Below, in pieces: positions 6,701 through 14,934 of a stretch of 14,934 nucleotides of DNA. The DNA lies in NCBI GenBank assembly GCA_030374735.1, contig JASCIV010000657.1, forward strand, positions 1 through 14,934, written 5' to 3'. A model generated the notes under the pieces. That model searched no databases. It saw nothing but the letters and a program-made list of their open reading frames with translations, and was not told the DNA's origin. Position numbers and translations under genes: made by a program. The DNA comes from Gracilaria caudata. Taxonomy: Eukaryota > Rhodophyta > Florideophyceae > Gracilariales > Gracilariaceae. Each line of letters begins with the position of its first letter. The first letter of the stretch is position 1.

Positions 6701-8398
6701 ATGACGAAGCCCGAGCTCTCCCCAAGCCACATCTACGTTTGTGCCAGTGCTCACCCGCCGGTTCCTATCGCCTTTATGATGATGTCGTCAGCATTCGTCT
6801 CCTCCACGCCGTTGCCGTGCGCCCCCGCAAAGCCCACCAGTCTCCGTCGCACCTGTATGACCGTTGCGCCGCCTCGGTCCACCGAACGTGCCAATGCCAA
6901 TCAGCTCAACCCGGTCTACGCTCGCTTCCAGGCTTTCCTCTCCTCGCTTTCCCGCATCGAGGCTTTCTCGCGTCCTGGTGTACCGTCCAGTGACGCTCGT
7001 TACGATGCGCTTCCGCCGCACGTGAAAACCCCCTCTCAGATGATTGGCCGAATGTCTCCGGGCTGTGAGGGCACCAAGGGCGTCTTCCCTCGCTGTAACT
7101 TCGGCTGTAAACCATGCTACCACTCCTCCACAGCCAACTCCGTGCGCGTCGACGGCGCCCACACCCTTGTAAATATAGCTCGCCAGATGCAACTTCTCCA
7201 GCGTCAACGCGGCCCTTCCGCACACTGCCAACTCATCGGCGGTGAAGTCTCGCTGCTTCCTCCGGAAGATCATGCTATGGCTTTGGAAACCATGCGGTAC
7301 TTTGGTCGCATTCCAATGAGCTTCACGCATGGCGATTTCGATTATGATTATCTTCAACGTCTTGCCGTAGATCAAACCAATCGTCCGCGATTTGATCGGC
7401 TGGACTTTGCAGTACATTTCGATATGGGCATGCGGGGTCGACGAGGCGCTGCCCATGTGCGCGATGAGATGGATCTTATGCCGTTCCGCCGCCGCTTCAT
7501 GCAAATGTTCGAGCGATTGCGTCAAGAGCATGGTGTAGGCCATTATATAGCTCATAACATGACTGTACAGCCATCCAATCTTCCACAAGTAGCCGAGGCC
7601 GTGCGCGAAATGAAGTTCATGGGCTTTCGCATGATGTCGTTCCAGCCAGCTGCTTTGCAAGGTGCGGAGAAGCGTCGTGTTTCCAATCTTCGAACTATCG
7701 CCGATGACCATGGGCAGATCGTTTGGGAAGAGATAGAAAAGGGCATGGGTATGCGTCTCCCATATTCTCTGTTCCAGATGGGCGATGAACGTTGCAACCG
7801 CACGTGCGTTTGTGGCGTTGTCGGGCCCCGTTCAAAGAAGGAAGATAAGCACTTTTTTGTGTTCTTTGACGACCAATGCCCTGAAGACGTGCGCCTCCGC
7901 GATCTCATTATGTCCGAAATAGGCAACGTCGTTCTCAAACCACCGGTTTTGCTTCTAAAACTGATTCGCACTGTTCTTGGCAAACCGTGGCTCATCGTTC
8001 CAGCATTCTCATACTTGATGCGTATGCTCAACAGGGCTGGAGGACTGTGGGCCGTTTTGCGTCACGGCGTGCAGCCGCTTTTCGTTGTTATGCATCGATT
8101 CATGGACGCTGACGACGTTAAAAAGGCCTGGGAGTTCATGGAGGGCGGGGTGGCACCAGATGATCCAAGAGTAGAAGCGGCTGGACCGCGCATTCGGGAG
8201 ACGATGGAGCGTTTGGATTCCTGTGCGTATAGTATGGCGCAACCCGAGAGAAATACAGTTGTGCCTGCGTGCGTGCAGCATAGTGTATACGACCCAGAAG
8301 AAAATGTTCAACTGGCGCAAGAACTTCCTCTGAGAGAGCCGGCCAGATCCGCTTCTGAAGTGCAGTTGGACCTTTCGAATGGGCCCAGCCGATTTTGA
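6701..8398 (+). CDS. Radical SAM domain protein, possibly plastid-targeted
   Basis: A 565-residue enzyme of the radical SAM superfamily, which uses a [4Fe-4S] cluster to cleave S-adenosylmethionine. The cluster motif CNFGCKPC is at residues 132-139 (CxxxCxxC), followed by LIGGE at 178-182, the usual GGE motif for SAM binding. Two further cysteine groups, CNRTCVC (365-371) and the C-terminal Cys508 plus PACVQHSVYDPEEN (Cys524), could bind a second cluster. The substrate is not recognisable. The first ~110 residues are rich in Ser, Pro and Arg and lie outside the domain. A start at the Met run of residues 26-28 (from 6776) gives an MMMSSAFVSS-type leader resembling red-algal plastid transit peptides. 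GC-rich third positions differ from the Helitron region. A degraded partial copy lies at ~11450-11910. The frame is intronless and appears intact. Confidence 0.85.
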   Translation: MTKPELSPSHIYVCASAHPPVPIAFMMMSSAFVSSTPLPCAPAKPTSLRRTCMTVAPPRSTERANANQLNPVYARFQAFLSSLSRIEAFSRPGVPSSDARYDALPPHVKTPSQMIGRMSPGCEGTKGVFPRCNFGCKPCYHSSTANSVRVDGAHTLVNIARQMQLLQRQRGPSAHCQLIGGEVSLLPPEDHAMALETMRYFGRIPMSFTHGDFDYDYLQRLAVDQTNRPRFDRLDFAVHFDMGMRGRRGAAHVRDEMDLMPFRRRFMQMFERLRQEHGVGHYIAHNMTVQPSNLPQVAEAVREMKFMGFRMMSFQPAALQGAEKRRVSNLRTIADDHGQIVWEEIEKGMGMRLPYSLFQMGDERCNRTCVCGVVGPRSKKEDKHFFVFFDDQCPEDVRLRDLIMSEIGNVVLKPPVLLLKLIRTVLGKPWLIVPAFSYLMRMLNRAGGLWAVLRHGVQPLFVVMHRFMDADDVKKAWEFMEGGVAPDDPRVEAAGPRIRETMERLDSCAYSMAQPERNTVVPACVQHSVYDPEENVQLAQELPLREPARSASEVQLDLSNGPSRF

Positions 8399-8880
8399 GC
8401 CAAGGCATGTTGCAAACTTCGGTGACGAGCAATGTGCAGATGCTGTAGATGTCCCGGTACACGTTCGCCCCACTCCACGCTTTTCCTTGTACAGCACATA
8501 GACACGATCGTTCAGAATGCCAGCATGGATGATGGGGCATGTGTTTACGAAGTCAACCAATCATCGCCTGCGTCGTGCTGGGGATACGCACATGCCCATC
8601 ATGGTCATCGTGATAACGGGAACTTACGGAAGGTAATGTGCCACTTACTTCCGGTGATTAGTGATCAATATACTTTGAATGGATTCGGGAATCAGTACAG
8701 GTTTCCAATATCTACTGTTCTGGCGTCTCAAACAGTCAGAAAACCTGCTTATCGTAAGCCCGTTCTCTCCCTTCAAATGAGGCCGAAGCAACTGGACTCT
8801 CAAGAATTCAGAGCACACTGATTTAGATATGTTTTTCTGTAAAGTATTCTTCTGTTTATGAATCGCGGACGTCCTATTAG
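8399..8880. other. 3' flank of the radical SAM gene
   Basis: No confident gene. The first ~230 bases are echoed, in the same order, next to the degraded copy at 11735-11910, so the duplication extended past the stop codon. Minus-strand frames between 8400 and 8560 give short protein-like stretches in two alternating frames but no complete gene. They may be remnants of an overlapping gene or shadows of the radical SAM coding sequence. Confidence 0.4.
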
Positions 8881-10592
8881 AGGCCACACGGACTTGCTAC
8901 GAACCCCAACAACCTATAACACCTCTGCGCCGCAGCCACAACTACCAAACAATAGCTGTACTAGATACACGCACAGGGCAGCAACAAGGAAGTACTAGGT
9001 CCTTTTGGTGTATTAGATCGGAAAGCGTTTCGCTATCAACGCTTATCGCCGCGTTCCTCCCATTTTTTCTCTTCATTCAACCCCTAAAGATCGCCGGCAG
9101 GGAGCACACCACGACAAGGCGCTTCGCATGTACCTTTCGTACCACGTTGGCCACCCAAGAAACCGTGGGCAGCAACCCTTCCACCCGACCTTCGGCGAGA
9201 TTGGGTGCAAGCGCCAGCCCGTAACTTTTCACCGTTATGATAACGGCGCTCTCCGAGTCGGAGACTCGAACCTGTACAGTAGACCCTCGGTGAAAACCCT
9301 AGAAAAAGATCCGTCCTTTTAGGCATGTGCCTGGTTCAGACCATTGGCAGATGATGATCATGGTGATGACCATTCCGAATGAGAGGTCTCCTGTTCAACA
9401 CACCCGAAGCCATGAGACATATCCGTCTCCATCGCACATCGCACATTTCAAGGGTTAAGCTTACACATTGTTGATATCCATCTCTTCATCAAGACGAGTC
9501 TTCTTGCCTCGTTCAAAGTTGCCTTCGCTCTCACGAGACAAGCATTACGTCGGCCAAACATCCGAACTTGCGAGACAAAGAGCAGACACGCTCAGAACCC
9601 TCGTCTAGATGTGATCACGAGATCAAGCTCTCAGAGAACGACGTTTTGGCAGACGAAACACGCGCATATCATCTAGTGGAGAGGGCAGCGCACCGGGGAA
9701 GTCGCAGACTATCGATCGGCCTTTGCAGGTTGGCGGGGATGTCTCCAGGGACAGTAGCCGCACTATGGTCCATGACGAAAGGAGTTGGCAGCGCCACCAA
9801 GTCACCAACACCTTGAGACAATCAAATCCACCCCCATCTGCCACCAAACTGTGAACTGGCACTCACGCGCAGCTAGTCACAGGTCACAGTTCACATTCGC
9901 TACCACGTCGGCCACAGGTCCGTGATGCTGAGCACCGCCATTTGCACAGGAGGGGATCGCGATATAGTGCTGGTTTAGAGAGTGCCTCCCTCGATATAGT
10001 GCTACCCAAATTGACGTGGCATAACTTTCCCTCCAAAACAGGACCAATCTTGACAGCACTATCTATTCAATCCCTCAAACACTCGTAGTCGTGATCGAAC
10101 ATCCCAAATCTTAGCTTACTACCGAACTTGCCGATGTTCCAATGCCTGTCTAAGCGAAACCCCTCAAACAACGAAGGACGAGGCTCTTTTTACGCCATTG
10201 GAGGCTATATGTGCTGAACGAAGTGGCTTGGATGCTTATCACTTCATTCGCAAAGCAAACAGCGTGTTCTTAAGCCCCAAAAATAAGGAGAACGAAAGTA
10301 GAAGCCGTCTACTCCTTATTACGGAGAGGTTGAAATCGTAAAGACTGCCCGCGACTTGCTGTCACTGAACATTGCCCACTTACCTGCAGTACTACCCATC
10401 GCTCTGTGGCAAGGGGTAGCACTATATAGTAGACCCCACTGTATACAAATGTCGTTTGTGTATCTGGTAGGGTAAGGAAGCCGGGTACAGATTGCAGGGA
10501 ATAACATATTGATATTGTTGGGAATAACGATGGTTGACACGCGTGAAGCGCGCGTTCACTGCTAAAGCTCTCACATTAACGATATGGAACGG
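8881..10592. other. Gene-poor region with scattered hairpins
   Basis: No gene is recognised. Sequence features include CCGTTA-tga-TAACGG (9232-9246), the palindromic CTCCGAG/CTCGGAG pair (9251-9263), and a TACCACGTyGGCCAC word at about 9137 and again at about 9901. GATATAGTGCT is repeated at 9961 and 9993. ATATAGTGCTACCC (9994-10007) has an inverted copy at 10414-10427. AATAAGGAG (10282-10290) faces CTCCTTATT (10312-10320). These look like remnants of small repeat elements. Confidence 0.4.
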
Positions 10593-10639
10593 CACGGCTC
10601 ACAGATCTCTCGTGACTCACGAGAGATCTGTGAGCCGTG
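10593..10639. repeat. Perfect 47-bp palindrome
   Basis: Two 23-bp arms, beginning CACGGCTCACAGATCTCTCG on the left, are exact reverse complements separated by a single C at 10616. There are no mismatches. It could form a cruciform, or a hairpin if transcribed. No gene lies within 700 bp on either side. Confidence 0.95.
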
Positions 10640-10873
10640 GTGGCTGAAGTAGAACGTCTTTGGTCAATTGCGACGAATATCACAGGATGAAGATGAGTCC
10701 TTTGCTGTTTGAGGCTATAATCTTCTTGCGTGTGAACGAGAGGTTTTGGGACGTGAAGTTAGTGCAGAAGGAATCTACGAACATGTAGGTTGGAGTGTGA
10801 CAAAGGCTTTAGACCTTGTTGAGTAGTAGTGTTTGTTGTGATGATTGTCCTGAGATTGCCAGAATGAACTGTT

Positions 10874-11015
10874 GATTGCAACTGATTGCAACTGAAGGCG
10901 GATGATTGCAGAACGATTGCGATTCACGGTTCGAGATGTGCTAATGATTTCAATAAAGAGTATGAATTGCAATTTGGATCGCAATGTAACGGAGGGATTG
11001 CAATACCACGCAATC
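10874..11015. repeat. ATTGCA-rich patch
   Basis: GATTGCAACT is repeated directly at 10874-10893. ATTGC words recur at 10905, 10916, 10966 and 10997, and there is a reverse form, GCAATC, near 11010. Spacing is irregular, so this is a degenerate short repeat rather than a regular satellite. It shares the 11-mer TTGCAATTTGG with the tandem repeat at 5976. Confidence 0.6.
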
Positions 11016-11043
11016 GTATTGTCCCTACACCTGCTCGTGAGAA

Positions 11044-11106
11044 CGAGCATTGACTGAGTTCGAACCAACTGCATCATGCAGTTGGTTCAAACTCAGTCAA
11101 TGCTCG
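11044..11106. repeat. 63-bp nearly perfect palindrome
   Basis: Two 31-bp arms, beginning CGAGCATTGACTGAGTTCG, flank a single C at 11075 and differ at only one position (G to A in the right arm). A smaller hairpin, GCTCGT-GAGA-ACGAGC, overlaps its left edge at about 11033-11048. The one-base C spacer is the same as in the palindrome at 10593-10639, though the arm sequences are unrelated. Confidence 0.95.
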
Positions 11107-11449
11107 TCGCCCCCATCAATATGGAGCTTACCTCTTCCGCTACCCACACTAGCTGTGGGTAGACAGTTCGCACATCGTCCCCGTCACTCCACCAGCAGCT
11201 GCCGTCGTCACGTCCACCCCGCTGCTGCTGGACAGCACCAAGTCACCAAGTCCCGGACGCACGTGCAGAACAAGAACGCTGCCTCACATTGCCGATAACG
11301 AGTCTCACATCTCCAAGGAAGTCACCCCACTATAGCTCGTTTCTAAGACCTTCTCTCCTCGCCTGCACGTGTCGAAGCGCTCCCTCGTCCCGATTACCCG
11401 TCTAAAGTGGCTTGATACGATGTATTTCCGCTGCACGCCAAAGAGCCTT
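11107..11449. other. Spacer with two further hairpins
   Basis: No gene is seen. CTACCCACA (11140-11148) faces TGTGGGTAG (11154-11162) across CTAGC. CCAGCAGC (11192-11199) can pair with the GCTGCTGG part of 11224-11231. Together with the palindromes at 10593 and 11044 this makes a 640-bp zone rich in inverted repeats. Confidence 0.45.
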
Positions 11450-11912
11450 CAGCGACCAATGTCCTGAAGACATGCGTGTTAGGGGTCTCATTGTCTCAGA
11501 GATAGGGAACGGCGTCATAAAACCAGCAACACGTTGACAGAAGTGTTTCACCAATGGCTGTCGAAGTTTTTGTTCATGTTTAAGAGAGAGGACAAGAGAG
11601 AGAACTACCAGTGGGAATGATCACACGTCGTGTCTCGGAGTCAGGGGTGCTAGACCGCAGTAGAAGAAGGAGAAAGTTGGTTCGCCTGATGCTTCTAAAG
11701 TGCAGCCGGACCTTTCGACATGATGGCTCGATTTTGAGTGAAGCACAAAGCATTCTTCAATGATAGGCAATGCAGAAATGGGGGACTTCCTTGCTACTGG
11801 TGAAGCCCAATCAGTCCAGCCTTTGTGCCTGCACTAGGTGCCTACTTTGCAAGATCGCACGAAGCCAGTATGTGGCCGATCCCAGAAATGATCACGGTGA
11901 TAGTGATTGCAT
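11450..11912 (+). pseudogene. Degraded partial copy of the radical SAM gene 3' end
   Basis: Three blocks align in order with 7865-8620. Block 1 (about 11452-11530) encodes DQCPEDMRVRGLIVSEIGN against DQCPEDVRLRDLIMSEIGN in the intact gene, followed by a stop. Block 2 (about 11689-11780) matches the last codons, stop region and first untranslated bases (ASKVQPDLS against ASEVQLDLS). Block 3 (about 11800-11912) weakly matches DNA downstream of the gene. Roughly 230 bp between blocks 1 and 2 are missing, and the SAM-binding domain is absent, so this is a non-functional duplicate. Because the downstream flank is included, it arose from DNA duplication rather than from a processed mRNA ending at the stop. 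Confidence 0.8.
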
Positions 11913-12502
11913 GTCCATTTAAGCCCGCAATCATAGCTTGTGTTGTGGTTCAGATATATCTGTTGAAGGTAATGATATCACGTATACCTGCACGACCTGT
12001 GATTTTGAGTGTATAAGCATTTCTTTTTCAAATACAGTTGACGGGTCAAGCCATTTCGGGCACACTTGTTGTTCAAAAGTGCAATGTATCCATGCTGTCC
12101 AATACCGGGATTGCGAAAGCTGGCCCAGAAAAGAAGTATCTTTTGGTACTTGTTGAACACGTTCACTCAAGAAGGCCATAACGACGCAAGCCCATTATTG
12201 CGTAGAAGCCAGAATTTCTAGAACAAGGGGAAGAAACGGTTGACATGTTTCGCAATCACGCAAACACGCTTTCATCACATGGAAATCTTTCATACTCTCT
12301 CATATAGACATAGATCGGATTGGCGACCCCGGCCGTAGTTGCTTTTGGGCCAATCCGTTTCTTGCAAAGGAGAGCTGTGTTGCAGGCGAAAAACGGAAAC
12401 TCACGTCAATGTTTAAATGAGAGTAGTGTACGTCATGGATTTGAGAATCACTTTGTGTGCGAAGATACCATCGTTTACGACAAGAGTCTTCAAAAAACGG
12501 AT
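11913..12502. other. Upstream region of the alpha-kinase gene
   Basis: No separate gene is recognised. Short cysteine-containing frames around 11938-12156 lack ATG starts and family resemblance. From 12320 the kinase frame is open but has no ATG before 12503. The extra 61 codons could be translated only from a non-ATG start or from an upstream exon. Confidence 0.4.
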
Positions 12503-13318
12503 ATGGGACTCATCAACAGCAAGGTTCGAAACGAATCAACACCATTTGCCGAAGGAGGGACGAGGTTGGCGTACAAGGCAACTGTTGTAGGGCACAGCTT
12601 CTGTGGATATCCGAAAGGAACTCGGTTGGTGATGAAGGTTATCAAGCCAGAATGTTATAACCAGGGACTTCGCCTTACTCAAGATGACATCAAGGCGCAG
12701 GAATTAGCACACACGCTTTGTGAAGTTTTCAACACAAAGCGAATGATCAACAAGTTGGTGTATTCAAGGATTGGGGTTATAGTGAAGGCAGAAAAAGAAT
12801 ACAAGGACTGGGCAGGAAATCTATATGTGTTGCGGGGAGAGGACATATTGTATGAAGAACTGATTGTCGGGGAGTATTCGAAATTCAACTCAAACAGCGG
12901 TTGGAGTGACAGCTCGTACGATTTGCCCAATTTCTTTTCCCACTGGTCTTGGGTTCACAGCTCTGGGAAATACCTCGTTTGCGACCTTCAGGGGCACAGG
13001 GGTAGACCGGGCGGACCACCACTGCGAACTTCCAGGGGAAGCATTACAAATTACTATCTGTTCACAGATCCCGTTGTGATGACAGACGGGGAGGGAAATA
13101 GGTTTGGGTGCACTGACCTTGGAATGGAAGGCATACGCAGTTGGTTCGAGGAGCATAGATGCAATAAACTTTGCACAAAGTACGGGCTTGTAACTAAGCG
13201 TCCTAGGAGGATGCCAGGGGGATCATCAAAGTATGCGGCTGCGCAAGGAACCACGTATAGTGCGGGAGCAGGAGTGCCGCGCTATGCTTTCAAAGGAACC
13301 ACGTACCGGTATAACTGA
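12503..13318 (+). CDS. Alpha-type protein kinase (MHCK/EF2K family)
   Basis: An atypical Ser/Thr kinase of the alpha-kinase family. From ATG 12503 (271 residues), PFAEGGTRLAYKA (14-26) is the N-lobe entry, VMKVIKPE (43-50) carries the ATP-binding Lys45, GEYSKFNSNSG (123-133) matches the conserved EY.K.N.N.G segment, and FSHWSWVHSSGKYLVCDLQG (145-164) holds the DxQG motif. TDP (188-190), DLGMEGIRSWF (205-215) and EHRCNKLC (217-224), the zinc-binding His and Cys residues, follow. All key motifs look intact. The tail repeats a GTTY word in two units (AAGGAACCACGTA at about 13246 and 13296). No partner domain (WD40, TRPM channel) is attached. Codon use is less GC-rich than the two flanking host genes. 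The gene is convergent with the hydrolase, with 77 bp between stops. Confidence 0.88.
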   Translation: MGLINSKVRNESTPFAEGGTRLAYKATVVGHSFCGYPKGTRLVMKVIKPECYNQGLRLTQDDIKAQELAHTLCEVFNTKRMINKLVYSRIGVIVKAEKEYKDWAGNLYVLRGEDILYEELIVGEYSKFNSNSGWSDSSYDLPNFFSHWSWVHSSGKYLVCDLQGHRGRPGGPPLRTSRGSITNYYLFTDPVVMTDGEGNRFGCTDLGMEGIRSWFEEHRCNKLCTKYGLVTKRPRRMPGGSSKYAAAQGTTYSAGAGVPRYAFKGTTYRYN

Positions 13319-13395
13319 CTTTTACGAAGGTAACTACACAAAAACAAAAAGAACTTAATGTTACGGTACAGAAGTGTAAAACAACAGTAGACTCA

Positions 13396-14454
13396 TCAAA
13401 ACACGCTGCGATGCGTGCTCTTCATCACCGCGTTCATGATGGCCTCGAACTCGCGCGGCTTCTCCAGCATGGGGCAGTGATCGCAGCCCTGCAGCAAGTG
13501 CATCTGCACGCGGAAGCCCATGCGTTTCATGCGTTCAAACAACGCCACCACATCGTCCACGCGAATCGAGGAGTCGCTCTCGCCGCACACAATGCGCACC
13601 GGCGTGGCGAACACACGCAGATGCTCCGCAATGGGACGTGCACATTCGGCTCGCCGCAGCCCGCGGAAACGAATGATGGGGCGCACCGCCGTTTCGCCGC
13701 TGGGTGGACGTTGCATGGCCAGCTGGTACGTGTACTCGCGCAGACGGTCGCGCACAAACGAGCCATGACGCGGGTACTTGAGTGAGAACAGCAAGAAGCC
13801 AAGCACGCCGCCGCGGCGCACAATGCTTTGCGGCGGCAGCGAGAAGTACAGCGCGCGACGCAGGGGGAGCGGACGCAGCGCGGCGGCGGGCGAGAGTAAC
13901 ACCAGGTGATTGACGCGATGCGAATGCAGTTTGGTGAACTCCACGGACAGATACGCGCCTAGACTGTGTCCGACCAGCGTGAAGGTGGACAGTTGCAGCG
14001 AATCGAGCACGGACTCAAGGGGGTGAAGAAACCAGTGAATAGCGTCGAGAGCGGAATGACCGTGGAACTCAGGTCTAGAGCTGCGGCCCCAGCCGAGCAG
14101 ATCGATGGCCCACACCGAGTAGCCGGCGGCCACCAGATGGTCGAAGTTTCGATACCAGAACGCGGCGGACATGGAGTGACCGTGCAGTAAAACGACGTGG
14201 CGCAACGGCGCGGGCGTGTCGGAAGGGGACGCATGGATGATGTGGATGACATGGCCGTGTCTGTCCGGCACGAACAGATGGCGGAGCGGCACGCGCACGG
14301 TGGAGAGCAGACGACGCTCGACGCGGCGCAGACGGTGCGACGGCCCGGGGCGCAGCAGGTGCAGCAGCAGACGCTGCGCTTCGAGGAAGAAGGTGGCGTG
14401 CGACACCACGCGCAGCAGCAGCAGCGACGCACGCACGGCGACGCGCAGCGGCAT
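13396..14454 (-). CDS. Alpha/beta hydrolase, ABHD4/ABHD5-like
   Basis: A 352-residue protein from ATG 14454, typical of the ABHD4/5 lipase/acyltransferase group. A hydrophobic N-terminal stretch (residues 5-34) could be a membrane anchor. The oxyanion segment VVLLHGHS is at 87-94, followed by AIDLLGWGRSSRP (116-128), the nucleophile elbow GHSLG (Ser164), CGESD with the probable acid Asp294, and GCDHCPMLEKP with His326. The triad is complete, unlike animal ABHD5, where Ser is replaced by Asn. A lipid or monoglyceride/phospholipid substrate is inference from the family. The frame stays open upstream to 14634 but has no ATG there, and the Arg/Ala-rich extension follows from GC-rich DNA. Very GC-rich codon use resembles the radical SAM gene. 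It is convergent with the alpha-kinase. Confidence 0.88.
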   Translation of the reverse strand: MPLRVAVRASLLLLRVVSHATFFLEAQRLLLHLLRPGPSHRLRRVERRLLSTVRVPLRHLFVPDRHGHVIHIIHASPSDTPAPLRHVVLLHGHSMSAAFWYRNFDHLVAAGYSVWAIDLLGWGRSSRPEFHGHSALDAIHWFLHPLESVLDSLQLSTFTLVGHSLGAYLSVEFTKLHSHRVNHLVLLSPAAALRPLPLRRALYFSLPPQSIVRRGGVLGFLLFSLKYPRHGSFVRDRLREYTYQLAMQRPPSGETAVRPIIRFRGLRRAECARPIAEHLRVFATPVRIVCGESDSSIRVDDVVALFERMKRMGFRVQMHLLQGCDHCPMLEKPREFEAIMNAVMKSTHRSVF

Positions 14455-14863
14455 GGCGGCGCGCGGACGACGGCGCACACGATGCGCGCACGATGCGCGC
14501 GGCGCGCAATGGCGCCCACTTTGTGCGCGCGATGCGCTGCGAAGTTCAGCGCATCTATCGGCCGGTGAACGGCGCGCGTGGCGCGGCGCAGCGAATCTTC
14601 CGCGCACAGCGATGCGACGCGCCGTGCTTGACACGCGCGCCGTGGAAAACGCGTCGGCTGTTTCGTTTCGGTTTTCAGTTTTTGATTTCTGCGCAAAACT
14701 TCTGAAACGTTTTCAAGAACAGGCGAAAAGCTCGAAAAAAAGTCGCCGCCGCTCCAGCGCGCCTCAAAAAAAACCGCGCGCCGTCGTACTCGCCCGCGCG
14801 CGGCGCCTCTTTCACATCCGTCCACTGCGCACTCTGCACCACTTTCCGCGCGCGTCCGTCACT
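14455..14863 (-). promoter_or_regulatory. GC-rich 5' flank of the hydrolase gene
   Basis: Runs of alternating GCGC and GATGCGCGC words (14480-14545), then an AT-richer stretch near 14655-14720, then GC-rich DNA again. It presumably contains the promoter and 5' leader of the hydrolase, but no specific box can be named. Long frames here on both strands arise from base composition. Confidence 0.35.
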
Positions 14864-14934
14864 CCCCCGCCCCCCCCCCCCCCCCCCCCCCCGCCCCCCC
14901 CCCCCACCCCCCCCCCCCCCCCCCCCCCCCCCCC
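14864..14934. repeat. Poly-C tract at the window edge
   Basis: Seventy-one bases that are all C except G at 14869 and 14893 and A at 14906. It has no telomere-like unit. It could be a genuine homopolymer (a strong G-quadruplex former on the other strand) or a sequencing/assembly artefact at a contig end. Confidence 0.9.

Noticed and set aside
6788..7711. Minus-strand 307-codon frame
   Set aside because: It is antisense to the radical SAM gene, whose motifs are clear, and is explained by the GC-rich codon use of that gene.
8009..8560. Minus-strand frames near the radical SAM 3' end
   Set aside because: Protein-like pieces switch frame and run into the antisense of a confident gene. No family is recognised.
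9961..11106. CRISPR array
   Set aside because: Repeats are few, irregularly spaced and not of one unit length, and the genome context is eukaryotic.
13959..14825. Minus-strand 288-codon frame and other long frames in the GC-rich end
   Set aside because: They overlap the hydrolase in a different frame and consist of Arg/Ala/Cys-rich composition artefacts.
14864..14934. Telomere
   Set aside because: There is no repeating telomeric unit, only C with three single-base interruptions.

Overview
This looks like nuclear DNA of an intron-poor unicellular eukaryote, most likely an alga. Long uninterrupted reading frames encode eukaryotic families (alpha-kinase, ABHD4/5-like hydrolase), and the window carries a Helitron relic and a long-TIR MITE. 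A red alga is a reasonable guess: the radical SAM protein can start at an internal Met run whose N-terminus resembles a red-algal plastid transit peptide with an early Phe. No rRNA, tRNA or spliceosomal RNA was recognised, so the lineage is inference.

Layout. 1-341: flank with one structured module (15-90). 342-3278: decayed Helitron Rep/helicase gene. Its N-terminus is truncated, a 281-bp MITE sits exactly in the Walker A loop (1615-1895), and a one-base frameshift lies near 2540. About 3460-5100: protein-poor DNA dense in short perfect hairpins. It holds three more copies of the module seen at 15-90, some with compensatory stem changes. 5100-6700: AT-richer DNA with an 11-bp tandem repeat, a 102-bp foldback palindrome and a cluster of TGACG motifs. 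6701-8398: intact radical SAM gene. 8399-12500: gene-poor DNA with several hairpins, two nearly perfect long palindromes with one-base spacers (10593-10639, 11044-11106), an ATTGCA-rich patch, and a degraded second copy of the radical SAM 3' end (about 11450-11910). 12503-13318: alpha-kinase gene (+). 13396-14454: alpha/beta hydrolase gene (-), convergent with the kinase. 14455-14863: GC-rich 5' flank of the hydrolase. 14864-14934: almost pure poly-C at the window edge.

The three apparently intact genes (radical SAM enzyme, alpha-kinase, hydrolase) show no common pathway. The window is best read as host genes set in repeat-rich accessory DNA. The most unusual material is the repeated structured module family at 15-90 and within 4225-4706, followed by the group of long palindromes.
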